Translations under genes and position numbers: made by a program
Notes under the pieces: generated by a model
Told to the model about the DNA's origin: nothing
The model's input: only the letters and a program-made list of their open reading frames with translations
The model's database searches: none
Assembly (NCBI RefSeq): GCF_900167445.1
Contig: NZ_FUZT01000014.1
Location: 1 to 64,000 of the forward strand
Length of the DNA: 64,000 bases
Direction: 5' to 3'
DNA from: Maledivibacter halophilus
Lineage (GTDB): Bacteria > Bacillota > Clostridia > Peptostreptococcales > Caminicellaceae
Shown here: piece by piece, positions 30,994 to 39,986 of the stretch
Layout of the letters: each line of letters begins with the position of its first letter
Position numbering within the stretch: position 1 is the first letter of the stretch

Positions 30994-31535
30994 TTCTATA
31001 TCCACCTCCTATTTCTTTAAAACCGGTAAACTTATATTTTCTTACTTCAGCTTAATTTAGCAATACTTTTTTATATTTTTCATAAAAACTTCTATCATCC
31101 AATTCAAGAAATTGAATATTACGAAAATTCAACCTAAACCAATTCTTTTTTCCTGTATTTTCACTATATCAAGACTATATTTACTTATACATATTAGCTT
31201 TTGTATCGTATGTTTCCACATTAGACCAACTATTAGTATATATTTGTATCCCTATATCTATAGGTTATAGTTTCATCCTTTAGGTAAATATTTGAACGAT
31301 ATATACCGAAACGATATAATTTGTATTTTTTAATTTCTATCCAGTCCCCCTTTGCTTTTCATTTTTTAAGTATAACTAAATTTTTTGTAATATTTATTAT
31401 TATATATAAATTATACTACAAGATAATACATTTTTCTTCATAATTATTAAATTTTTATGAAAAAATTATTTTTTATGATTATTTTGTCTTATCAGAAAAT
31501 ACAATCTTACTTATAGTAAAAAAACATGTCAAAAA

Positions 31536-31582
31536 GGTGCTGGAAAGATCGACAATAAGAAATTGTCAATCTTTCCAGCACC
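31536..31582 (-). terminator. Strong hairpin, terminator-like
   Basis: Two 21-nt arms, starting GGTGCTGGAAAGAT and ending ATCTTTCCAGCACC, pair with a single C-A mismatch around a 5-nt loop. On the minus strand TTTTT follows. The tRNA-Lys unit upstream already has its own terminator, so what this one ends is unclear. Confidence 0.6.
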
Positions 31583-31777
31583 CTTTGATATCTATCCTTT
31601 TGCAACATGGTCCTGTGAAATTTCTACTATTATTATTTTCACTCTAACACATAGGATCTTAATATATTTATAAATATATTAACTATACTTTCCATAGTTT
31701 GAATTGAAACAGATTAATGCTTTCCATGGGAATTATGGTATCCTTCATAAATAATAGGGCAAGCTAATCCCATAAAA

Positions 31778-31808
31778 AAACGCATAAAGACCTTTTCTTT
31801 ATACGTTT
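31778..31808 (-). terminator. Terminator of tRNA-Lys
   Basis: AAACGCATAAAGA and TCTTTATACGTTT form a 13-bp stem with one mismatch and a 5-nt loop. On the minus strand seven T follow. It begins 37 nt after the tRNA 3' end. Confidence 0.85.
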
Positions 31809-31845
31809 AATATCATAAATAATAATTTAATACTAAGAGGAGTAT

Positions 31846-31922
31846 TGGTACTCCATCAGGGGTTCGAACCCTGGACCCCCTGATTAAGAGTCAGGTGCTC
31901 TAGCCAGCTGAGCTAATGGAGT
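31846..31922 (-). tRNA. tRNA-Lys (anticodon CTT)
   Basis: A complete cloverleaf reads on the minus strand: acceptor ACTCCAT/ATGGAGT, T8-A9, D-arm GCTC...GAGC, anticodon stem CCTGA/TCAGG with loop CTCTTAA (anticodon CTT), T-arm with GGTTCGAACCC, discriminator A and an encoded CCA. Length is 77 nt. It reads AAG codons, which are the minor Lys codon in such an AT-rich genome. It stands alone with its own terminator. Confidence 0.95.
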
Positions 31923-32090
31923 ACGTGTTTTATTCACCTTACTTTATTTAGTTTACTCCTAAAATATCAATTTGTCTATAAAAATTAATTTCTTTTATAG
32001 TTTTATTTCTATTATAATTTTTTTAAATAATTCTCATAAAATATTTAGATGTAGCAAATAATTTATTTGCTACATCTGCTATTTATAATT

Positions 32091-33224
32091 CTATTTATAT
32101 CTTCTCAATATTGTACTTCCTATTACCATATTTAAAACCTCTGTTGCTCCAACTCCTATATCTATTAATCTCCCATCCCTATAATATCTCTCTACATCAT
32201 TATCTTTGTAATATCCATGACCTCCCAATATTTGCATAGCTTCATAGCATATATTCCTTACAGCCTTTGCTGTAAATACTTTGGCAACAGAAGATTCTAT
32301 AGAATAATTATCACCATAATCTCTTTTAAAACAGGTTTTTTCAAAGAGCCCTTTTGCTGCTTCAAGACTTATATGGCTACTGGCTATTTTTTCTTGTATT
32401 GAATAAAGCTTACTTAAAGGTTTCCCAAAGGCCTTTCTATTATTAGCGTGTTTTATAGCTCTTTCCATGGCTGCCTCTGCTATACCTATGCCTATTGCCA
32501 CCATTCCAAGTCTTCCGCCTGTAAGTCCATCCATGGCAATTTTAAATCCCTTATTTTCTAATCCAATAAGATTTTCATCAGGGATTATGCAATCCTTTAA
32601 AACTAAATTAGTAGTAGGTGAACTTCTAAATCCCATCTTATCGGCATAATCAGTTATACTTAAACCTTCTGAATCTTTTTCTACAATAAAAATGCTAATT
32701 CCCTTAGCTCCTTGTTCAGGTTCAGTTTTGCATGCCACTAAATAGACATCTGCAATACTGCCATTTGTACAAAAGTATTTTGTACCATTTAACTTCCAGC
32801 CTTCTTCTGTTTTTTCAGCAATTGTATTTATTCCCGCAGCATCGGATCCTGCAACTGCTTCACTTATTGAATAGGCTGCCACTCTCTTTCCTTTTATTAA
32901 ATCCTTTAAATATTTCTCTTTTTGTTCATCTGTTCCATACTTTAACAAAACGTCAACTGCCATCCAGTGTACAATGAACATCAATCCCACTCCAGGGCTG
33001 GCCTTTGATAACTCTTTTACCACATTGAAGGAAGTTAAAGAGCTTTCTCCACCACCTTCATATTCTATAGGATAGTGAATTCCCAAAAATTTTCTTTTAA
33101 CCATGGAATGTAATAATTCCTCTGGAAATCGATTGCTTTCGTCTAGTTCCTTAGAAATTGGTTTTACATATTCTTCAGCAAATTCCTTGGCCTTTACAAT
33201 AAAATCTTCAGATGTCAAAACCAT
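32091..33224 (-). CDS. Acyl-CoA dehydrogenase
   Basis: 377 aa FAD enzyme of normal length, oxidising an acyl-CoA to a 2-enoyl-CoA (or the reverse with a partner). It has 'AAYSISEAVAGSDAAGI', 'WKLNGTKYFCTNGS' and 'RKAFGKPLSKLYSIQEKIA'; the C-terminal catalytic glutamate is in 'GVGATEVLNMVIG', in the position used by butyryl-CoA dehydrogenases. No electron-transfer flavoprotein genes are adjacent. It is third in the unit after the two CoA-transferase subunits, so the pathway likely activates a short carboxylic acid to its CoA ester and then desaturates it. The exact acid is unknown. Confidence 0.92.
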   Translation of the reverse strand: MVLTSEDFIVKAKEFAEEYVKPISKELDESNRFPEELLHSMVKRKFLGIHYPIEYEGGGESSLTSFNVVKELSKASPGVGLMFIVHWMAVDVLLKYGTDEQKEKYLKDLIKGKRVAAYSISEAVAGSDAAGINTIAEKTEEGWKLNGTKYFCTNGSIADVYLVACKTEPEQGAKGISIFIVEKDSEGLSITDYADKMGFRSSPTTNLVLKDCIIPDENLIGLENKGFKIAMDGLTGGRLGMVAIGIGIAEAAMERAIKHANNRKAFGKPLSKLYSIQEKIASSHISLEAAKGLFEKTCFKRDYGDNYSIESSVAKVFTAKAVRNICYEAMQILGGHGYYKDNDVERYYRDGRLIDIGVGATEVLNMVIGSTILRRYK

Positions 33225-33244
33225 ATAATCACACCTTTTATTTA

Positions 33245-33904
33245 TTAAATTTCCATTTCTTTAAAATCCTCAGAAACTATAAAGTCTGCTTCTGTTATTT
33301 CTTTTATTTCCTCTATGGTAAGCCCCGGTGCTATTTCCCTTAATATTAAAATATCATCTCCCACATCAAATACTGCCTTTTCTGTTATAATTGTTTTCAC
33401 ACAGTTTATACCTGTCTTTGGTAAATTAACTTCCTTTTTTATCTTTGAGTTTCCATATTTATCAGTATGGGTTAAGGTTACTACAATTTTTTTAGTTCCA
33501 TGGGTCAAATCCATTGCTCCACCAATTCCGGGCCACCATAGTCCCTTTCTCTTTACCGCCCAGTTAGCTATATTACCTTTTTGATCTACCTCCAAGGCTC
33601 CTAGAATAGTAACATCAATATATCCATTTCTCATTGCTCCTAGGGAAGTTCCTAAGGACATAATAGCTGCTCCAGGTGGAAGTGTAACTGGCTCAGACCC
33701 TGCATTTGAAACATCAGAATTTGCTTCTTCATATTTAGGTTTAGGCCCAATCCCAAATGCTCCATTTTCCGTATGCATGATCAAACTTACCCCTTCGGGT
33801 AGATAATTTACCGCCTGGGTTGGCATACCAAAACCTAAATTAGCCACCTCACCATCATTCAATTCCAGAGCTGCTCTTTTAGCAATTATTTCTCTTATAT
33901 TCAT
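33245..33904 (-). CDS. 3-oxoacid/acetate CoA-transferase subunit B (AtoA-type)
   Basis: 219 aa class I CoA-transferase beta subunit. The catalytic glutamate is Glu46 in the 'HTENGAFGIG' motif, unlike the Glu-less pair at 12.3-13.9 kb, so this should be an active transferase. 'PGGAAIMSLGTSLGAMRNGYIDVTILGALEVD' region and 'KGLWWPGIGGAMDL' are typical of AtoA/ScoB/CtfB. It follows the alpha subunit by 19 bp. The substrate acid cannot be told; acetoacetate, butyrate or a 3-amino/3-oxo acid from amino acid fermentation are candidates. Confidence 0.92.
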   Translation of the reverse strand: MNIREIIAKRAALELNDGEVANLGFGMPTQAVNYLPEGVSLIMHTENGAFGIGPKPKYEEANSDVSNAGSEPVTLPPGAAIMSLGTSLGAMRNGYIDVTILGALEVDQKGNIANWAVKRKGLWWPGIGGAMDLTHGTKKIVVTLTHTDKYGNSKIKKEVNLPKTGINCVKTIITEKAVFDVGDDILILREIAPGLTIEEIKEITEADFIVSEDFKEMEI

Positions 33905-33923
33905 CTCAAATCCCCCTTCAAAT

Positions 33924-34673
33924 TTATTCTTCTATGTTCAATTTTCCCTGGGATAACCAAAGCTCACGATAGGTCTTATCCTGCTGCTCAACGGTCTGTC
34001 CCTGAACTATTGCATTAACAAAAACACCTGGAGTTCCAACTTTTTCCGGTGAAATAGTTCCAACCGGCACTATTTCATTCACCTCTGCTATTGTGTATTT
34101 TCCTGCCATTGCCACATCCGCATTATCATTTAAACTTGTACTCCTATATTCTAAATTTCCTAATTCATCTGCTCTCCAGGCTTTGACTATTGCCACCTCT
34201 GCAGTTAAAGCTGGTTCTACAAAACACTTTATCCCATCTACATCAATTACTTTCTTTGGTTTATCAAGATTTTCGAAAAGACCAGGCTGATCCAATATAC
34301 CTACTCCAACCGGTACCAATACTCCTCCTAGTCCCATTGCCCCGGCTCTAACCTTTTCAATCCAGGTCCCCATTGGGAAAAACTCTTTCATAAGCAGTTC
34401 ACCTTCAAGATATTCTTTAGTAGACTCTGCAGAAGTACCTACATGGGAAGAAATCAACTCTTTAACTTGTTTGTTTTTATAAAGCATAGATTTTCCAAAT
34501 CCAGTCATACCTGGAGTCACTGCAATAAGTGTTAAATCCTTTACACCTTTTTCAACTATTTTTTCAATGCACATAATTGGAGAACCAACATCAATAAATC
34601 CTCCCAGCATTAATCTTGTACCATCTTTTACAACACTTAAAGCATCATCAATAGACATTACCTTTGACTTCAT
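33924..34673 (-). CDS. 3-oxoacid/acetate CoA-transferase subunit A (AtoD-type)
   Basis: 249 aa alpha subunit. The N-terminal CoA-binding motif is 'VKDGTRLMLGGFIDVGSP', followed by 'TPGMTGFGKSML' and 'VPVGVGILDQPGLFENL'; the C-terminal part has 'FVEPALTAEVAIVKAWRADELGN'. The frame is open ten codons upstream to 34703, but GAGGAGG lies inside that extension, 8 nt before the ATG at 34673, which is therefore the start. First gene of the unit; a -24/-12 promoter lies 38 bp upstream. Confidence 0.92.
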   Translation of the reverse strand: MKSKVMSIDDALSVVKDGTRLMLGGFIDVGSPIMCIEKIVEKGVKDLTLIAVTPGMTGFGKSMLYKNKQVKELISSHVGTSAESTKEYLEGELLMKEFFPMGTWIEKVRAGAMGLGGVLVPVGVGILDQPGLFENLDKPKKVIDVDGIKCFVEPALTAEVAIVKAWRADELGNLEYRSTSLNDNADVAMAGKYTIAEVNEIVPVGTISPEKVGTPGVFVNAIVQGQTVEQQDKTYRELWLSQGKLNIEE

Positions 34674-34710
34674 ATAAAAACCTCCTCTTTTATTCTTCTT
34701 CATATTTATA

Positions 34711-34730
34711 CAAGCAATTTACATACCAAA
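34711..34730 (-). promoter_or_regulatory. Sigma-54 (-24/-12) promoter of the CoA-transferase/acyl-CoA dehydrogenase unit
   Basis: On the minus strand TTTGGTATGTAAATTGCTTG has GG (34727-34726) and GC (34715-34714) separated by exactly 10 nt, as in the consensus TTGGCAC-N5-TTGC. It lies 38 bp before the start of the CoA-transferase A gene, and the next gene upstream encodes a sigma-54 activator. Confidence 0.8.
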
Positions 34731-34894
34731 TATCAATAAATACTTTTTTGAAATTTAATATTTCCTTTACTATTAATTGATTTACAGTTCTTTCAATACT
34801 TATATCATATGAACTCATTGGAAAGTAAAAATAAATTGAATCTAAAGACAATCAATTCTTAGAAAATTACCATCAAAATAATTCTCAAAAAAGA

Positions 34895-34954
34895 AACACC
34901 GTCTCCCAAGTGTACATATACATTTCTACATATGTACACTCGGGAGACAGTGTT
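34895..34954 (-). terminator. Terminator of the sigma-54 activator gene
   Basis: A very long hairpin with arms starting AACACCGTCTCCC and ending GGGAGACAGTGTT, plus inner ATGTACACT pairing. On the minus strand TTCTTTTTTG follows. It insulates the activator gene from the sigma-54 promoter about 170 bp further on. Confidence 0.85.
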
Positions 34955-35038
34955 AAGTTTGTTGCGTGAATTAGAATTTAATATAAATTTCCACCCAAAA
35001 TAATGAATGCTTTTACATTCCTTCTGGGAAATCTATAG

Positions 35039-36439
35039 CTATAATTGGATCTCTAACCTTTTAATCTTTTTATATAATGCTGAACGATGAATATTAAGTA
35101 GTTTTGCTGCCTTAGACTTATTTCCATTACATTTATTGATTGCTTCAATAATCATTTCTCTTTCAGTTTTTTCTATTGTATAATTAAGATCCTTTTGGTT
35201 CTTAATACTTATATTTTTTTCTATTTCGCCATAGAATTCATCATAATTTTCCCAGGGCCTGATGGGAAGTTTATTAATATCTATAATTGCTTCATCGCTA
35301 TAATTTACAGCTTGCTCCAAAAAATTCTCAAGCTGACGTACATTCCCAGGCCAATTATAATTTTGTAATATTTCAATTGATTCTTTGGTTAAACCTACAG
35401 CATCGGAACCTATTTTTTTGTTAATTCTATTTAATAAGCCTTCTACATATAATGGAATATCTTCTACACTTTCTCTTAAAGGAGGCATCTTAATTTCTAA
35501 AACCTTCAGTCTATAGTAAAGATCTTCTCTAAACTTTTTTTCTCTAACTAATTCTTGTATATCCTGATTTGTGGCTGAAATAATCCTAACGTCCAAATCA
35601 ATTGACTCGGTTCCTCCAATTCTTTCAACCTTTTTATCCTGTATTACCTGTAATAATTTAGCCTGCATATAAAATGGCATATCTCCAATTTCATCTAAAA
35701 AAATAGTTCCTCCAATGGCCATTTCAAATTTCCCCGGTTTACCCTTCTTTCTAGCACCTGTAAAAGCGCCTTCTACATATCCAAATAATTCGGATTCCAA
35801 TAAAGTATCAGGAATAGCGGCACAGTTTACCTTAATAAAGGGCCTATCCCTTCTCACTGATCTACTGTGTATTGCCTCTGCCACTATTCCTTTTCCAGTT
35901 CCGCTCTCACCTGTTATCAATAAATTGGAACAGGACCTGGCAGCCTTCCTTGCTAACTTTTTTACAAATAACATTCGCTCTGATTCTCCGATTATATCCA
36001 TACATGTATAAAGATGGTCATTATATGCTCTAAAGATTTCACTGGGATTAGTTAGCTTTCTGCTTACCTGTCTTCCTATTATCATGTCGGGAAAAATAGT
36101 CTTAAGTACTGCTCCCACAACATTTTTCCCGTCCTTTATTGGATATCTTGAAATTATAAACTTCTTGCCATTTAATTTAAATATTTCTCCCCAGCTTGAA
36201 CTTCCTTGAACTATTGTATCGTAAAGTTTGCAATCATCAATAACATCGCATACATATCTCCCCACAACATCTTTTGCATCCAATTCCAATATCTTTAAGA
36301 AAAATGAATTGCAAAAAAATATTTTTGTTTCATTGTCTATTGCCAATATGCCTGTAAAATGATTATGTAATAATTCATTTTCAACAAAAAAATTAAAATC
36401 TATTTTAGAATTATTGCTTATCAATTCATTGTTAAACAT
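35039..36439 (-). CDS. Sigma-54-dependent transcriptional activator with PAS domain
   Basis: 466 aa. N-terminal PAS-like sensor at about residues 20-130 ('TGILAIDNETKIFFCNSFFLKIL'), central AAA+ domain with Walker A (GESGTGKG), the sigma-54 contact loop GAFTGA, Walker B (GGTIFLDEIGDM) and 'NWPGNVRQLEN', then a C-terminal Fis-type helix-turn-helix ('KSKAAKLLNIHRSALYKKI'). No receiver domain, so it likely responds directly to a small ligand. The -24/-12 promoter before the next gene makes the CoA-transferase/acyl-CoA dehydrogenase unit its probable target. Related PAS activators control amino acid fermentation genes in Clostridia. Confidence 0.94.
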   Translation of the reverse strand: MFNNELISNNSKIDFNFFVENELLHNHFTGILAIDNETKIFFCNSFFLKILELDAKDVVGRYVCDVIDDCKLYDTIVQGSSSWGEIFKLNGKKFIISRYPIKDGKNVVGAVLKTIFPDMIIGRQVSRKLTNPSEIFRAYNDHLYTCMDIIGESERMLFVKKLARKAARSCSNLLITGESGTGKGIVAEAIHSRSVRRDRPFIKVNCAAIPDTLLESELFGYVEGAFTGARKKGKPGKFEMAIGGTIFLDEIGDMPFYMQAKLLQVIQDKKVERIGGTESIDLDVRIISATNQDIQELVREKKFREDLYYRLKVLEIKMPPLRESVEDIPLYVEGLLNRINKKIGSDAVGLTKESIEILQNYNWPGNVRQLENFLEQAVNYSDEAIIDINKLPIRPWENYDEFYGEIEKNISIKNQKDLNYTIEKTEREMIIEAINKCNGNKSKAAKLLNIHRSALYKKIKRLEIQL

Positions 36440-36547
36440 ATTATCATCTCCAAAGATATTTTAAGAAAATATGGTAAATTATAGCATAAATTATTGATTT
36501 ATTATATTATATCACCTGTTTGTTTCTTTGTCATGGCTTATAAACAA

Positions 36548-36576
36548 GTGAAAATTTCTATAAAATAGTATATAAT
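36548..36576 (+). promoter_or_regulatory. Candidate sigma-A promoter of the GH8-like gene
   Basis: TATAAT at 36571-36576 with a weak -35 (GTGAAA, 36548-36553) at 17-bp spacing, about 60 bp before the plus-strand start. In such AT-rich DNA this is moderate evidence. Confidence 0.4.
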
Positions 36577-36635
36577 GGAATTGTCCTAAATTTCAATTGT
36601 CCAATTATTTCAATTCTATTTGAATGGAGTATGTT

Positions 36636-37793
36636 ATGATAAAATTTAGAAAAAAAATTATTATAGTATTTAGCTTAATCCTATTATCTTTGCTTTTAAT
36701 ATATCTTACACCCATTGACTTTAAAAAGTTATTTTTGTCTAATATCACCAGGGAAAAAAATATTATATATGATGAGTTGACAATTCCAAAGCCTGAAAAA
36801 GAGGCTCTAAAGTTTTTAGCGAAAAAAATGTCAGGACCTGATTTTTCTATTTATACTAACTATATTAATAAAGAAAGTGATAATTCTATAATTGCCACTG
36901 GCAAAGACGTATTATCCGAATCCCAGGGTCTATTTTTATTATATCTTTTAAACAGAAACAAAAAAGAAGCTTTTGATACATGCTTTAATTGGACATTGGA
37001 TAATTTATATCTTGACAATGGCCTATTTTCTTGGATAAAAAGAAAAGATGAGAAAAAAGAAAAGATTAATGCCTTAATTGATGATTTAAGAATTATTAGG
37101 ACAGCCATACTTGCTTCTGAAAAGTGGAACGAAGATTCATACCTAAAATATATAAAGAATACTTCCAAATCCCTTTTATTAAATAATACTAAGGATTTTA
37201 CTCCTATAGATTTCTATGATTTAAATACCGGCTCTAAATCAGATTATATAACAATTTCCTATTTGGATTTGTATACAATGAAAAAGTTAATATCCGTAGA
37301 TTCAGAATGGAAAGAAATCTATTCGTCATCCTATAATATTTTAAAAGGAGGAAAGATTAAAAATACAGGTCTATATAAATATCAATATAATTTGAATGAC
37401 AAAGAGTATACTCTAGGAGACAATATAAATTTAATTCAATCTGTATATGCGATGATTCATTTAGCAGAAGTAGGTCATTATGATAAAGATGGTATGAATT
37501 GGCTATGGGAGGCATATACAAAAAACGGAAAACTATATGCACATTACTGCTATGAATCCTTTAAACCAGTTTCCAAAATAGAATCTACGGCACTATATTC
37601 ACTGGCTGCAAGACTGTTTTATTTAGCAGGTGAAAATCAGAAAGCCAAAACACTGCTAGAAGAATCCGAAAAATTTCAAATAATTAATCAAGCTTCCAAA
37701 GGCTTTGGAAGCTTTGGAAGTGAAAATAATCTACAAATATATTCATTTGACAATTTACAATACATACTTTCTTCATCAATGATATATAAATAG
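36636..37793 (+). CDS. GH8-like glycoside hydrolase, membrane-anchored (PssZ/BcsZ-like)
   Basis: 385 aa. One N-terminal membrane helix (about residues 7-26) and an extracellular domain that reads as a divergent glycosyl hydrolase family 8 (alpha/alpha)6 barrel. 'LSESQGLFLLYLL' matches the family's S-E-G-Q-G motif with acid Glu95, and 'LIDDLRIIRTAILASEKW' matches the D-A-D-x-x-I-A...W block with Asp149/150. Bacterial cellulose operons carry GH8 (BcsZ) and the Listeria pss locus carries a GH8 enzyme (PssZ). It is convergent with the BcsB-like gene, 25 bp away. The start at 36636 is preferred over 36624 because GGAG lies 6 nt before it. Confidence 0.75.
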   Translation: MIKFRKKIIIVFSLILLSLLLIYLTPIDFKKLFLSNITREKNIIYDELTIPKPEKEALKFLAKKMSGPDFSIYTNYINKESDNSIIATGKDVLSESQGLFLLYLLNRNKKEAFDTCFNWTLDNLYLDNGLFSWIKRKDEKKEKINALIDDLRIIRTAILASEKWNEDSYLKYIKNTSKSLLLNNTKDFTPIDFYDLNTGSKSDYITISYLDLYTMKKLISVDSEWKEIYSSSYNILKGGKIKNTGLYKYQYNLNDKEYTLGDNINLIQSVYAMIHLAEVGHYDKDGMNWLWEAYTKNGKLYAHYCYESFKPVSKIESTALYSLAARLFYLAGENQKAKTLLEESEKFQIINQASKGFGSFGSENNLQIYSFDNLQYILSSSMIYK

Positions 37794-37818
37794 TTTAGAA
37801 AATTTCCTGTTTCTAACT

Positions 37819-39969
37819 TTATTTGTTTCTTCTATTCTTATATAAATACAAAATTAATGATATAAGCATAAATACCAATACTACTCCGGCAAATATCAAA
37901 TATTCACGGGTATTTCTATTTACTGTCGGTATATCATCTATCACAGGTTTTTCACTTTCTTTTTGAAATCTAAAGTTTAACAAATCTCCTTCCTTACTAA
38001 CAATTGCCGCATCCCCTGTAAACAAGCTTATTTCTCTTCCATAAAAATACTCAACGGCATCTATTATAGATTTTTTATCTAGGGATGTTATGGTCATTAA
38101 GGCCTTTTCATTATTATAAGGAGAAGGCTTTAACTCAATGAAAGTTGAACTTTCATAGGTTTGTGGTAAAAGTTCTATTTTCTCATTTGAAAGAACTCTA
38201 TTATAGTTATCATTATATTTGAACCATAGGCTCTTATTAATATTTCTAATTTCACTATTTTCATTTGGTGTACCAAATACAATTAGATTATCAGTAGAAT
38301 ACTCCTTTGGTGTATCAAATATAACTAAATCATCGGATTTATAGTTTTCTTCACCACTGTCTCCTCTAGATATTCTAATAATTCCTTTATTCCCTTTTAA
38401 ACCTATTCCCATCATTTCAGAAATTCTGCCCGCAATTTTTATATCATCCTTTGTAGGAATATCAGGTATTATAATTGTTGTTGTATCAATATTGTTATTT
38501 TTTGAAAAAGGTGAAGGTAGATTTTCCAATAACATCAAATTTCTTTCTTGCTGGGAAGCAAAAAAGAAGGAATCGGACTTTATATATGCCCAGGGTTCAC
38601 TAGCTAAATATTTCTCACATGTTATTATACCATCGGGAATCATTTCAAATTCAACTCTTAAATCATAATAGTTTTCCCTTCTAAATTCCTTAGGTATATA
38701 TACTTTGAATTCATCTAAATCCCTTTTATTTCTTTCTAGTTTCTTACTGCCAAGGGGCTTACCATTAATATATAATGACACCATGGATTTATCGTAATCC
38801 AGATTATCCGAATATCTTAATTTTAAGTTCACATTCGATTCCTCTGCTAATACCTTATTAGATGGTATATTGATCCCTATACTTGTTACCTGCTTATTTC
38901 TCCCCTTTATTTCAATTCCATTTAGTCCCAGCTCGCTTAAATAAATATAGTCATCTATTTTTTCTTCTTTTATATCTGTATTGAAATCCCTTGGTATGGA
39001 TAAATAGGTATCAATCATTTGGCTTTTCAATTCATTATTATTTAATGCCTTTACTGAATTCATAAGACTTTTACCATCATTCGATAAAATTAGAAACACA
39101 GGCTTTTGAGATCCACTTAATTCAGTCCTATAGATATTACCTTCATTTCTATTTATTTTTCTACTACTTTTAGTAATATTTCCTATCTCCTGGGGTATAT
39201 TGTTAAAATTACCCACATATATTAAACCTTCGAAATTAAATATTTCTTCATCTCCATACTTAAACAAGGTAGTTTCTACATCATACCCCTTTTTATATTC
39301 CTTCATATGAGAAATCAATGTTAAAGCAGCAGATATTTCATCTTCAGTATAATTTTTAGGAATTATAACTCCTATTCCCTTTGACTCATCTTCATATTTA
39401 CCTATAAAGGGTCTTGGAAAATCTGATATTTTATCATATAAATTTTTTCTTGAATAATCTATTATATAATTGCTTTTTTTATCTATTACAACCCAGTTGG
39501 CTATGTTTTTGTCATCATCACAAGAATTATCTGTTAATCTGGAATTAGTCTTTACCTTTAGTTCATTATATCCTGTATTAATTGTCTCTACAGGTATATC
39601 TAGCTGCCAGTTTTTGATAAGCTGATCCTCTTCATCCTTCAATCTTATTGACCTGATTGGAATATTATTCATATAAACAGTTATATATGATATGTCCCTT
39701 CTAATTAATTCACTGAACTTTAAGAATAAATTAAATTTAAAATTTTCTACTTCCAGTTCTTTTTCCACATTAAAATACCATTTGCTCTCTGACGAAACAC
39801 CTCTCAATTCTATATCCCTATTAATTCTATAGATGTATTCTAAATTTCCATTATCCTTTTGATTTATAAGGATTTGCTTTCCTTCCTCTGCCCATATTCC
39901 ACTTAACCCAAAAACAAATATTACTATCAATAATAGAATTATTTTATATTTGCAAAAGTATTTTCTCAT
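37819..39969 (-). CDS. BcsB-like cellulose synthase regulatory/accessory subunit
   Basis: 716 aa. Signal peptide or first helix at residues 7-27 (IILLLIVIFVFGLSGIWA), a long extracellular region with repeated jelly-roll and flavodoxin-like parts, and one C-terminal helix (YLIFAGVVLVFMLISLILYLY) with a short basic tail. 'FKFNLFLKFSELIRRDISYITVYMNN' and the later 'LKLRYSDNLDYDKSMVSLYINGKPLGS' match the twice-repeated carbohydrate-binding part of BcsB (PF03170). BcsB guides the nascent glycan out of the synthase. The synthase-like GT2 gene is directly upstream (17 bp). Start chosen at 39969 because GGAGG precedes that ATG; the frame is open to 39981. Confidence 0.82.
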   Translation of the reverse strand: MRKYFCKYKIILLLIVIFVFGLSGIWAEEGKQILINQKDNGNLEYIYRINRDIELRGVSSESKWYFNVEKELEVENFKFNLFLKFSELIRRDISYITVYMNNIPIRSIRLKDEEDQLIKNWQLDIPVETINTGYNELKVKTNSRLTDNSCDDDKNIANWVVIDKKSNYIIDYSRKNLYDKISDFPRPFIGKYEDESKGIGVIIPKNYTEDEISAALTLISHMKEYKKGYDVETTLFKYGDEEIFNFEGLIYVGNFNNIPQEIGNITKSSRKINRNEGNIYRTELSGSQKPVFLILSNDGKSLMNSVKALNNNELKSQMIDTYLSIPRDFNTDIKEEKIDDYIYLSELGLNGIEIKGRNKQVTSIGINIPSNKVLAEESNVNLKLRYSDNLDYDKSMVSLYINGKPLGSKKLERNKRDLDEFKVYIPKEFRRENYYDLRVEFEMIPDGIITCEKYLASEPWAYIKSDSFFFASQQERNLMLLENLPSPFSKNNNIDTTTIIIPDIPTKDDIKIAGRISEMMGIGLKGNKGIIRISRGDSGEENYKSDDLVIFDTPKEYSTDNLIVFGTPNENSEIRNINKSLWFKYNDNYNRVLSNEKIELLPQTYESSTFIELKPSPYNNEKALMTITSLDKKSIIDAVEYFYGREISLFTGDAAIVSKEGDLLNFRFQKESEKPVIDDIPTVNRNTREYLIFAGVVLVFMLISLILYLYKNRRNK

Positions 39970-39986
39970 ATGTGCCTCCATATATT

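Larger units (their letters stand above)
31006..32090. other. Intergenic region dsdA to acyl-CoA dehydrogenase
   Basis: About 1.1 kb. It contains the tRNA-Lys gene with its terminator and a long hairpin at 31536-31582. The part 31006-31530 is AT-rich and shows no gene I can support; the dsdA promoter is expected there. I looked for a GG-N10-GC sigma-54 pattern in front of dsdA and did not find one. Confidence 0.55.
34674..35038. other. Regulatory region between activator and CoA-transferase genes
   Basis: 365 bp without a gene. It holds the activator terminator (34895-34954) and the -24/-12 promoter (34711-34730). The 160 bp between them are AT-rich and are where upstream activator sites and an IHF-like bend would be expected; no clear dyad stands out to me. 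Confidence 0.6.

Noticed and set aside
29571-31530. Possible sigma-54 promoters for dppA and dsdA
   Set aside because: Searched for GG-N10-GC on the minus strand upstream of both genes and found no site with acceptable flanking bases.
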